This document shows, piece by piece, positions 33,661 to 41,739 of a DNA stretch of 64,000 nucleotides (positions within the stretch are counted from its first letter, which is position 1; the number at the start of each line of letters is the position of its first letter). The stretch is from Glaesserella australis (GTDB lineage Bacteria; Pseudomonadota; Gammaproteobacteria; Enterobacterales; Pasteurellaceae). The translations under genes were made by a program, and so were the position numbers. The stretch spans positions 62,001 to 126,000 of the forward strand of contig NZ_PTPX01000001.1 in assembly GCF_003260095.1 (NCBI RefSeq), in the 5' to 3' direction. The notes under the pieces are model-generated. The model saw nothing but the letters and a program-made list of their open reading frames with translations. It made no database searches and was not told the DNA's origin.

Positions 33661-34854
33661 TTAGACAGGATCATATATCTCTTGAATAAATTTCTCTATA
33701 GCTTTTGCACTTGTGTATGCTGCATATGATTGATAATCATCGTTTTTTTCAGTATCTGCAAAATCACAAACTGATTTTATTATTATTGAATCTATTCCTA
33801 GTAATTGACTTGCATAAGCTACTCCATAGGCTTCCATTTCAATTCCCAGTGTATTTCTATGTTGGTCTATTATAGATGTAACTATATTTTGATCTTCTAA
33901 AACAACTGAACCTGTAGCTAACGGTCCTACATGTAAGTCTAAATTTGAAGGTGGTTTGTTACCATGATAATCACAAAATAACTTATTTAAAAACTTTTTG
34001 TCTTTTGAGAGTTGTAGAAATCCATCTTTATATTTTAGTGGCATAGACATTTGGTGCGGTGCTTGTTTTGTTACACTGTGTCCATCTATTTGAGTTTTTT
34101 TTCCACTTCCCCAATCCCAACAATATTCTGCGACTAATATATCTCCTAGATTTACTTTTCCTTTTATGCCTGCTGCAATACCAGACATTAATATAAGCTT
34201 AGGCTTGAATAAAGCTCCTAGTTTTGAAGTTAAGGATGCTGATGCGGCAATTCCCATATGTAAACAAGATACAGCGAGAATTCTTAAGTTTTTACTTTCT
34301 AAATTTTTAACATCGCTAAAATAGAATGTGTGAGAACTAGATTTTTTGTTTTCCCATTTAAAAGGTAAATTAAGGATTTGATCTAGTTCTTTTTGTAAGG
34401 CTGTAATTATTAATATATCTACATTATCATCTTCTTTCGGTGAGTGTAGCATATAATTTACTATATTTTCTTTCAATTCACATTCAGATAATGAAGAGTC
34501 ATTTATATATAATCTCCACCCTTTTTTGTTAAAATAATTTATATATTGGTTGTAGGCTTCTTTATGAGATGTAATTCCAATAATATATGTCGGTTTTAAT
34601 ACGTTTCCATTTTTTTCTATTTGTTCCATTAATATTTTGGCGCCGTTATTATCTACTTCATCACCAAGATTTAATGGTAGAAATAAATCTGTAATAACTA
34701 AATCATATTTTTTTAACTTTAATTCATCTATGGCACTCTTTACTGTATTTTTAGTTTCAATCCCTATAGTATGCTTATCTAATTCATCTTTTAATAGTTT
34801 TGCTACAATTTTCTGATTGCTATAGTTGTCGTCAATAATTAATATTTTTTTCAT
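33661..34854 (-). CDS. dtcC: Detocs effector DtcC: receiver domain fused to PNP-type phosphorylase
   Basis: A 397-residue protein. Residues 1-135 form a response-regulator receiver with the acidic pair Asp8-Asp9 and phosphoacceptor Asp56 (VITDLFLP). Residues 144-393 form a nucleoside-phosphorylase fold with ILIITAL, the glycine-rich SGIAAGIKGKVNLGDILVAE, the base/ribose-binding GIEMEAYGVAYAS (Glu338-Met-Glu340) and the catalytic-type Asp363 in SVCDFAD. In the described Detocs system, phosphorylation of this protein switches on a PNP effector that cleaves ATP to adenine and ribose triphosphate, which halts phage replication. It is the last gene of a three-gene unit; its start overlaps the dtcB stop by one base (TAATG). 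Effector chemistry is inferred from the family. Confidence 0.85.
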   Translation of the reverse strand: MKKILIIDDNYSNQKIVAKLLKDELDKHTIGIETKNTVKSAIDELKLKKYDLVITDLFLPLNLGDEVDNNGAKILMEQIEKNGNVLKPTYIIGITSHKEAYNQYINYFNKKGWRLYINDSSLSECELKENIVNYMLHSPKEDDNVDILIITALQKELDQILNLPFKWENKKSSSHTFYFSDVKNLESKNLRILAVSCLHMGIAASASLTSKLGALFKPKLILMSGIAAGIKGKVNLGDILVAEYCWDWGSGKKTQIDGHSVTKQAPHQMSMPLKYKDGFLQLSKDKKFLNKLFCDYHGNKPPSNLDLHVGPLATGSVVLEDQNIVTSIIDQHRNTLGIEMEAYGVAYASQLLGIDSIIIKSVCDFADTEKNDDYQSYAAYTSAKAIEKFIQEIYDPV

Positions 34855-35324
34855 TATTTAAGTTCCTTTAAATATATATTTGATATAATTTTTTCCAATT
34901 CTTTTTTCCATGTGTTATCTATAGAATTATAGAATATAGAACCTTTATAAAAGTCATTGTATTTAGAGTTAAATAATTCATCCAAGTCTTTAAATTCAAC
35001 GTTAACCCCTATGAATTTAGAAAACTGTGTAATAACAATAGTTGGAATATTAATGTTTCTTAAGTGCATTTGGGATAGGATTTCTGAACCAGCGAAACTT
35101 TCCGGCTCACCTCCGTTTATATCATCTTCAGAGGGGTCGTAGCTTGGTAAGCTCATATCTAAAATAATTAAACTATAATAATTTTTGTTATTAGAGATTT
35201 CTTTTAATGCTCCTCTAAGAGATGTTTTCTTATTTATTTCCACTTTAATATCTAAAGATAAAATAAATCTTTCTATTTCATTTCTTTTTTCTTCTTGATC
35301 TTCAACTAGTAATATTTTAATCAT
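34854..35324 (-). CDS. dtcB: Detocs stand-alone receiver DtcB
   Basis: A 156-residue receiver-only protein with no output domain. Asp9 (after Glu8) forms the acidic pocket, Asp56 in LIILDMSLPSY is the phosphoacceptor, and TIVITQFS supplies the conserved Thr region. A long acidic insertion (DPSEDDINGGEPESFAGSE) follows the phosphorylation site. In Detocs, DtcB acts as a phosphate buffer that absorbs stray phosphoryl groups from the kinase and prevents accidental activation of the ATP-cleaving effector. It overlaps dtcA by four bases (ATGA) and dtcC by one, so all three should be produced in fixed proportions. Confidence 0.82.
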   Translation of the reverse strand: MIKILLVEDQEEKRNEIERFILSLDIKVEINKKTSLRGALKEISNNKNYYSLIILDMSLPSYDPSEDDINGGEPESFAGSEILSQMHLRNINIPTIVITQFSKFIGVNVEFKDLDELFNSKYNDFYKGSIFYNSIDNTWKKELEKIISNIYLKELK

Positions 35325-38300
35325 AGAGATACCTCTTTCATTTCTATATTAATTATAAAGCATTCATTGTCATAATAAAAATTAGTATTATGTTCAGATA
35401 TATTTAAATCTATAGCTATTATTTTCCATATTTTAAATAATCCAGATCCCCCTTCTTGCTGAAGGTATTTTCTCATTCTGCTTTCATTTCCATAAGACTC
35501 TCTATAGAACTCAAGTTTCTTATTTAGACAACTAGCGGGCTCGCAAGCTCTATAGTTATTTTTACAAGATATTAATATTGTACCTTTTTCTGATTGCTTT
35601 ATTGATATTTCAGTATTAATGTCTTCTTTTTTTGTAAAGCCAGATTTTGATATGGAGTTTTCAAAAAGTATTAGTAGTATATCAACAATATAAGATAGAT
35701 TTTTGCTAGATATTTTAAAATCATCAACTTTTAATATTTTTAGAGGTAATGAGAGTATGTCTTGAGCTGTTTCAATAGCTATTCTTATATCATAACTTAT
35801 ATTTTCATTATCTATTTCTGAACGTTCAAACCATGATGATATTTTCTCTAGGTTTACTTCAAAACTATTTTTAAATCTATTAACCCTATTAGATAGTTCA
35901 TTAGTTAGTTCTGGATTGAAAGATTTGGGTATATTTATTTTTGTATCTTCAGACAATTTTAAAATGCTATCTTTGAATTCATTTCTTAGGTGATTTTTTA
36001 CAGCTTTAAGGTTTATATCGGTCCTTTTCCATAACCACTCAACAATGATTTTAACAAAATCATTATACGTAGGAGATAAATTGAGATTCTTTTGTACTAC
36101 GTAAGCCTCTAATGGATTTACGTTATATTGAAATAATGCATTTTCATTAAAAAGATTATTATCCTTTTGAAGGAGACTATCCAATATGCTAATCTGAATT
36201 TTTTGATCATTTAATTCTTCTATTTTACTTTCTAATTCCTTAGAGAATTTTCTTATAAAATCATTTAATAAGTTTATTTCACTTTCATCTCTAGCAAACT
36301 TTGATAATTCATTTATCCCATTATCTTCAAAATGTTCAGCACATAATATATATTCATCTTGTGCACACTTTCTTATAATATTAGGTAGCAAACCATGCCT
36401 AATTCTTGTGCTTAAAAAATTATTTAACCCTTTCTCTCCAAATGTAAATTCATGCATCATTAATTTCATCAAATTATAAAATGTTAAATTTTTCGCACTA
36501 TAATTTAAGTCAAGTGGATAAATTAATGGAATCGCTTCATTCATTGAGAAACCATTTTCTTTATAGTCAATATCTTTAATAATTTTATATAATTTTTCTA
36601 AAGCATCATCATCTTCTGAAGAAATATTTTTTTCACAATGACTTAAATAGCTTTCAAATAAATCTTTATATTTATGTGAATCTCTTCCTAAAAAAACAGA
36701 TGTGTCAACATAAATTCTACTTGTTTCAATGTTCTTTTTTGCTTTATAAAGAGTAATTTTTCTATTTAAATCTTTAATTTCATCAATAAGTTCTTGATCA
36801 CCAGTATTTTTGGAAATTAAATATTTGCATATGCTTAATCTAGCATTATTGAGTTCTGATTGATTATCAAATAGTAATTTCATATTTGCTGTTTTGCAAA
36901 CATTCCTTAAAAAATATTGCTCTTCTAAACTTAACTCACTTTTTTGTGTAAGTTCGAGAATAGAACTATAATTATTTTTATATAGAAAATCTTCAAGACT
37001 TAGCTTCAGCAAAGAGTCATGTTTGTTATCTATACATAGCGAATAAATATTTAAAAATATAGGTGTATAAATACTATTTGAAACTTTGGCAAAGTTAGAG
37101 CTTATTTCTTCCGCGATAAAAATCAAATTGTAGAGATATAAATTTTTTCTTTCTTCTATATTAATAAATGCAGTTCTTAATACACCTTCAAAATCATACT
37201 TAAAAGACTCTGAATTTATTAATAACTGTTCCAGTTTTACTTTAAAAAATTCATCATGGATGTTTTCTTGGTTGTCTATAATAAATTTATTTGATTTAAT
37301 TAACTCATTGTTTTTTGTTAGTTTTTTTGCAAATAAAAACTTTGCTAGCTCAGATCTTAATTCTGAATAAGAAAAAATCAGATCTGCATTTATGTCTTTG
37401 TTTGTCAGATATAAACATATCTTTTCTATAATGTTTTTACTTTCGATTTTCTCTATATCTAATATGGCTTTATTTTTGTTTAAATTAAAGAACAAAAAAG
37501 GCGTTTTAACTTTTGAGTAGCAAGAAGCCCAAGAATAAAATTCCTCATTATTTGTACTGAGAAAAGGGGTTTCTCTCAAAAGAAATAAGTTAATTTGTTG
37601 GAATAACGGGATTCCTCTGAATGATAATGATACGCACCTTAGGTATTGATAGGATTCAATATACTTATCATTTCTTAAGATTATATTTCTTATATTTTTA
37701 ACTATATTATTAATAAATTTGTTTTCTGGAGAAACATCTAATTCTCCAGCGATCTCTAGTAATTCGAGATCTATTTTTCCTATTTGCATTTGATTAAGAC
37801 TTTCTAAAAATTTATATGTTTCACCTTTAACATAATAATTGTATAAACTTAGATAATCTTTATCATAATTATATTTTTCTTCTAGTCTAGAGTATGTATA
37901 TGCAATATTGTTGAAGATATAATAGGTTATATTATCTTTTAGCGTGTTGATTATATGGTGAAATTTCATATTAAATAGATTATAGAATTCGTTTTCGCCT
38001 CCGCATTTTTGTGTGTATGTGACAATTTCTACAACTAATTTAAACATATCAATAAGAGATGTTCTCATCTCATATCGCAATATGTGCTCTAAGTCTTGAT
38101 ATTCTTTCAATTCGGAAGCTCCAAAAATCTTCCATTTTATGTATCTCTTTAGATTTTCATCTATTGGTGCTTTATCTATTTCTATTGTTATATTTTTATA
38201 TTGAGCAATAAATATATTTGGTTCATTAAATTTATCCTTCATATAATACTTTATATATGTCATTACTCCATTTTTGTTTTCCGTTTCATTAATTCCTAGT

Positions 38301-38710
38301 TTATTTTCTAACGTTTTTCTTATTGATATAGACCACAAAGAGATACCACACTCTTTTTCTATATCAGATAATTCGCATAAAGCTTTATGAAATTCTTCTT
38401 CTAGAATAAACTTTTCTAAATTCCTTTCTTTATTTATGAAGCTATATAGTTTTTTTCTATGGAAAACACAAGAAAATAGTAACCACTTAAAATCAGATTC
38501 TGCATTTATATGCCTATAATTTAGGGTGTATAAAGATTCTTCTGTTTGATCAATTTGAGTAGATAATCTTAACTTAAATACTTCGTATGTACACAATAAA
38601 TTAAGATTGTCTAACATTTCCTTTATATTAACTTCGCTTAAAATTGTGTTGAATGTATGATTTGATATTGAATTTCCTCTTAGGATATTTAAATATTTTT
38701 TACTTTTCAT
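35321..38710 (-). CDS. dtcA: Detocs sensor histidine kinase DtcA (large helical sensor)
   Basis: A 1,129-residue cytosolic protein without membrane segments. Residues 1 to about 740 are alpha-helical and repeat-like, probably the part that senses infection. The C-terminus is a GHKL/histidine-kinase ATPase: N box with Asn1018 in LLILFENSISKSG, and G box EGGSGLFKIWKI at 1086-1097. No standard H-box adjoins it; the best candidate phosphoacceptor is His772 in LSTRIRHG, about 240 residues earlier. It is first in a leftward operon with dtcB and dtcC. Size, order and partners match the Detocs anti-phage system. The coding sequence is very AT-rich compared with the chromosome, which points to an outside origin. 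Confidence 0.82.
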   Translation of the reverse strand: MKSKKYLNILRGNSISNHTFNTILSEVNIKEMLDNLNLLCTYEVFKLRLSTQIDQTEESLYTLNYRHINAESDFKWLLFSCVFHRKKLYSFINKERNLEKFILEEEFHKALCELSDIEKECGISLWSISIRKTLENKLGINETENKNGVMTYIKYYMKDKFNEPNIFIAQYKNITIEIDKAPIDENLKRYIKWKIFGASELKEYQDLEHILRYEMRTSLIDMFKLVVEIVTYTQKCGGENEFYNLFNMKFHHIINTLKDNITYYIFNNIAYTYSRLEEKYNYDKDYLSLYNYYVKGETYKFLESLNQMQIGKIDLELLEIAGELDVSPENKFINNIVKNIRNIILRNDKYIESYQYLRCVSLSFRGIPLFQQINLFLLRETPFLSTNNEEFYSWASCYSKVKTPFLFFNLNKNKAILDIEKIESKNIIEKICLYLTNKDINADLIFSYSELRSELAKFLFAKKLTKNNELIKSNKFIIDNQENIHDEFFKVKLEQLLINSESFKYDFEGVLRTAFINIEERKNLYLYNLIFIAEEISSNFAKVSNSIYTPIFLNIYSLCIDNKHDSLLKLSLEDFLYKNNYSSILELTQKSELSLEEQYFLRNVCKTANMKLLFDNQSELNNARLSICKYLISKNTGDQELIDEIKDLNRKITLYKAKKNIETSRIYVDTSVFLGRDSHKYKDLFESYLSHCEKNISSEDDDALEKLYKIIKDIDYKENGFSMNEAIPLIYPLDLNYSAKNLTFYNLMKLMMHEFTFGEKGLNNFLSTRIRHGLLPNIIRKCAQDEYILCAEHFEDNGINELSKFARDESEINLLNDFIRKFSKELESKIEELNDQKIQISILDSLLQKDNNLFNENALFQYNVNPLEAYVVQKNLNLSPTYNDFVKIIVEWLWKRTDINLKAVKNHLRNEFKDSILKLSEDTKINIPKSFNPELTNELSNRVNRFKNSFEVNLEKISSWFERSEIDNENISYDIRIAIETAQDILSLPLKILKVDDFKISSKNLSYIVDILLILFENSISKSGFTKKEDINTEISIKQSEKGTILISCKNNYRACEPASCLNKKLEFYRESYGNESRMRKYLQQEGGSGLFKIWKIIAIDLNISEHNTNFYYDNECFIINIEMKEVSL

Positions 38711-38868
38711 AACAGTTGTCTATTTCCTTCAATTTTAACGTAGCCATATTAGATAATTAGCTTTACTGTAAATTCTATTTTTGTTAGAGTCTTGTTCTAA
38801 GTTCTTCAAATATAGTTAGAAGTGTCAATAATGGTATTAAATTTTTATCCATTATGATTTTCTAAAAG

Positions 38869-40617
38869 TTAGAGTAATTTTTTAATCCCATTCCAAACCC
38901 AGTTATTATTCGTCTTTTTAGCTTCCACATGTCTAAATAAAGACATTTTCCCGTCTTTAGAATCAACGTAATCGCTGCTCACACCTTCGCTTGATACGAT
39001 TTCAATAAATAGCTTAAACAGGTTTTCATTTCTGCTATGAATATCTACTTCGTTTGATAAAAACGGTTTAATATCTTTTGGCTCGTAAACAACGCTACTA
39101 AAACCTGAGTTTTCTTTTTCATTTCTCGCAGGAAAACTTAGTACAAAGAATGTTCTTTGTTGCACATCCACTCGCAATATTAACGCTGCGACTGGATAGT
39201 ATTGCTCCAGAGAATCAAGGATTTCCTCTAATGAAACTAATGTAAACTTATCGCTTTCGTTAAACCCTAGCTTAGGAGTGTACCAATAGACCTTCGCGCC
39301 TTGTTCGAGACGTAAGCGTTTAGCATGTTCCCAAACGGTATCGAGGCGTGATTTACCTTCAATTTCTTGATTACTAGGAATGTCATAGAAACAGTTAGCA
39401 ATACCTGTATTACCTGTTTTTCCTTGTTTTTCACCCACTCCGTAATTCTCTGGTTCATCGTAGTTTAAGAATTTTACTTTGCCGCTTTTTTCCACTTCTT
39501 GAACAAGCTGAACACGGTTAATCACTCTCTCTTCGCCGAGTAATTTCAGATGTTCAATAACATCAGCCGTCACAAGGTTATTTACGTTATCTAATGCAAT
39601 GTCGAGCTTTTCAAGTTCATGTTCTCGCTCTTGTTTTCTCGTTCTGTATTGAGGTTCACCGCCTTTTTGCCCCTTGCCATCTTTGCTTGTTTTTATCGCA
39701 GAATGGTAATAAAGGTTAATTGGCTCGCCTTGTGGTTGGTTAATCCCTGTAATTTGGCAGCAAAGCACAGAATTTCCTAACTCAATACCATAGAATGAAA
39801 GCATGATTGGTTTGTCGTGCCAGCAAGGAATGCGATAGTGTGGTCTTTCTTGACCTTTAGAAAAGATGATTTTAGTCGTTATATCTTTTACGACTGTTTT
39901 TGTGTAAGCGTCATATTTCAAGTGATAAAGAAACACCGCGTCTTTCGTGGAAAGGTTATTTGGTACAAATACACCTTTTTCTTCAAAGGGTTCATTTAGG
40001 TGTAGTTTTTTCTCAACCTTACTCCAATTATCCGTAATCAAGATGCGTTTTAACTCACTTGAATAACCATAGTGAGCCATAAAGAAGTGTAATGGATGAA
40101 CAATATAAGACTTATTATCACTTTCAGGCTTAATAACAAGTAACTGGTTTCCATCCCCTTTAAATGTTCTCAAATAAGACGAATGAACGTATTTATCCGC
40201 TTCAAATGGATGAGATTCCTTATTTACCCAAAGTGGCTCATAGGTTAATCCCTTACTCTTTGAAAAGGTAACTTTAAACTCTTTAAGTTTAAACTTATAT
40301 TCCGACTCACCATTCTTCCAAATACTGCCGAATGGAATTTTATGCAGGTAGTTGATAGGTAAAGCAATCTTAAAGAAACTTTGGCATTCTTCACCTGTTT
40401 TCTTGTTTGTATAGGTAGGATTGGTTAAATTGATAAAAGTGACCTCAACGAGTGTTTTAGATTTATCTAGTGAAAGACGGTTTTCATACCAAGTGGCAAC
40501 ATACTCATTATTTTTATAGTAACGCCCACCAAGTGATTCACCTTCAAAATATTTCTCTAAATTAAGCGAGCAACGCCAGCGAACTCTATCTAAATTATTC
40601 TCGTCGAAATATGACAT
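38869..40617 (-). CDS. TnsE-like transposition protein
   Basis: A 582-residue protein close to the right end of the transposon, transcribed inward. The N-terminal half is beta-rich; a segment VHPLHFFMAHYGYSSELKRILI occupies the position of the LELARSLFLINSYF segment of Tn7 TnsE. The C-terminal ~150 residues (from about LDTVWEHAKRLRLEQGAKVYW through ALILRVDVQQRTFFVLSFPA) align by eye with the TnsE C-terminal DNA-binding domain. In Tn7, TnsE directs insertion into replicating mobile DNA. If this is TnsE, the element has both a fixed chromosomal target (TniQ, comM) and a route onto plasmids or phages. The gene is separated from tnsABC by all the cargo, unlike in Tn7. The similarity is weak, so alternatives remain. 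Confidence 0.55.
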   Translation of the reverse strand: MSYFDENNLDRVRWRCSLNLEKYFEGESLGGRYYKNNEYVATWYENRLSLDKSKTLVEVTFINLTNPTYTNKKTGEECQSFFKIALPINYLHKIPFGSIWKNGESEYKFKLKEFKVTFSKSKGLTYEPLWVNKESHPFEADKYVHSSYLRTFKGDGNQLLVIKPESDNKSYIVHPLHFFMAHYGYSSELKRILITDNWSKVEKKLHLNEPFEEKGVFVPNNLSTKDAVFLYHLKYDAYTKTVVKDITTKIIFSKGQERPHYRIPCWHDKPIMLSFYGIELGNSVLCCQITGINQPQGEPINLYYHSAIKTSKDGKGQKGGEPQYRTRKQEREHELEKLDIALDNVNNLVTADVIEHLKLLGEERVINRVQLVQEVEKSGKVKFLNYDEPENYGVGEKQGKTGNTGIANCFYDIPSNQEIEGKSRLDTVWEHAKRLRLEQGAKVYWYTPKLGFNESDKFTLVSLEEILDSLEQYYPVAALILRVDVQQRTFFVLSFPARNEKENSGFSSVVYEPKDIKPFLSNEVDIHSRNENLFKLFIEIVSSEGVSSDYVDSKDGKMSLFRHVEAKKTNNNWVWNGIKKLL

Positions 40618-40680
40618 AATCCACTTCCTTTTCAGTCAGTTAAATAGATAAGTGGATTATAAATGATTTGGATTATAAGG

Positions 40681-40724
40681 CGACAATTATTTGTATCGTT
40701 TGACAGTTATTTGTAATTTTAACA
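40681..40724. repeat. Right transposon end with transposase-binding repeats
   Basis: Read inward on the minus strand, two sites match the left-end pattern: TACAAATAACTGTCA (40715-40701) and TACAAATAATTGTCG (40695-40681). They are almost abutting here, whereas on the left they are spread over 140 bases, the left/right asymmetry typical of Tn7-like elements. Confidence 0.8.
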
Positions 40725-40729
40725 ACCAC
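40725..40729. repeat. Right target-site duplication ACCAC
   Basis: Second copy of ACCAC, directly after the terminal ACA of the transposon. It completes the comM codons for VGGG. Confidence 0.93.
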
Positions 40730-41582
40730 CGCCAACCAATGCCACCATTGACGCACTATGGTGGGGCGAACGGAAAGGGCGTTTTTTCCAGTTTTGGAAA
40801 TTCAGCTCGTTCTGCACAAGGCTCGTTACAGATGCCGTCTCAATCGCTTCGCTATCTTCCATTTCAGGCAACAGATCCGCAAGGCGACTGGCAAGCATCG
40901 TTTTGCCCGTGCCAGGTGGACCTAAAAATAGCAGATTATGCTGACCGCTGGCGGCAATAATCAACGCCCGTTTAGCGTGTTGCTGCCCGATAATGTCGGT
41001 CAGATCACGGCTAACAAGCGGTGCATTTTCGACATTTTTTTGCGGAAGTTGCTGAGCTATCGGCAGTTGATCCCGATTGTTGAGAAAATTGACCACTTGC
41101 AACAGGGTTGAAGCACAATAGGTTTGCGTATTCGACACCAACGATGCTTCATTCGCATTCTGCTGGGGTATGATAATTTCTCGCTTGGCTCGACTGGCGG
41201 CGATCACCGCAGGAATAGTGCCGTGAACCGCTCGCAAATTGCCCGTCAAAGAGAGTTCGCCCAACAGCTCAATCCGTTTGAGCTTATCCAAATCAATCTG
41301 CCCCGATGCTGCCAAAATCCCAATCGCAATCGGCAAATCAAACCGACCGCCCTCTTTCGGCAAATCCGCAGGGGCAAGGTTGATCGTAATCCGCCGTGCT
41401 GGATAGTCAAAGTTGGCATTCATCAAAGCACTTCGCACCCGATCTTGTGCTTCCTTAACACTCTTTTCAGGCAGACCGACTAAAGTTAAGCCCGGACTGC
41501 CTCTACTGATATGAACTTCAATGGTGACAAGCGGTGCTTCCACCCCGATAGATGCTCTACTGTAAATAATCGCTAAAGACAT
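40725..41582 (-). pseudogene. comM: comM, 5' part (split by transposon)
   Basis: N-terminal half of ComM: the Lon-protease-like fold (MSLAIIYSRASIGVEAPLVTIEVHIS...), the DRVRSALMNANFDYPARRITINLAPADLPKEG region, and the AAA+ domain with Walker A FLGPPGTGKTMLASRL. It ends ...HSASMVALVGGG at the insertion point. The transposon end then supplies TGT TAA, so a translated fragment would gain one Cys and stop. It keeps the ATP-binding loop but lacks Walker B and the sensor residues (at 9825-10504), so it should be non-functional. The natural promoter lies between this gene and the divergent hydroxylase gene. Confidence 0.95.
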
Positions 41583-41739
41583 AAGTTTTCCTTTTTGCTT
41601 TAGCGTAAAGGGGAAAAGAGTACTTAAACAGTGAAAAATTCTCGTTTTTCGACGAGTGTCACAAAAATTTTGTAAAAATCAATGCAGATTAACCCGCTTG
41701 TAGTAAACTTTCGCCAACAAATTTGAAAAGGAATCTGTG

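Larger units (their letters stand above)
10505..40724. mobile_element. Tn7-like transposon inserted in comM (30,220 bp)
   Basis: The element starts TGT at 10505 and ends ACA at 40724, with ACCAC on both sides and comM halves outside. Reading inward, the termini share a TGTxAAAxTTACAAATAA-like sequence followed by TGTCA. The left end encodes TnsA-TnsB-TnsC-TniQ plus a zinc-ribbon protein, and the right end a TnsE-like protein. comM is a known target of Tn7-like elements, such as the Tn6022/AbaR group of Acinetobacter. Cargo comprises a CDI locus with an orphan toxin module, a small exported-protein cluster with an Xre regulator, and a Detocs defence system. Base composition varies sharply between cargo blocks: the Detocs genes are very AT-rich and cdiA is much closer to the core genes. 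Uptake signals are rare inside the element. Confidence 0.95.

Noticed and set aside
33661-34854. Ordinary MTA/SAH nucleosidase or uridine phosphorylase
   Set aside because: The receiver domain at its N-terminus and its overlap with a receiver-only gene and a large kinase point to the Detocs effector; the true salvage enzyme, udp, is at 51820-52587.
10505-40724. CRISPR-associated transposon (CAST)
   Set aside because: A Tn7-like element with TniQ raised this idea, but I find no repeat-spacer array and no Cas6, Cas7, Cas8 or Cas12k-like protein. A comM-specific TniQ explains the insertion site.
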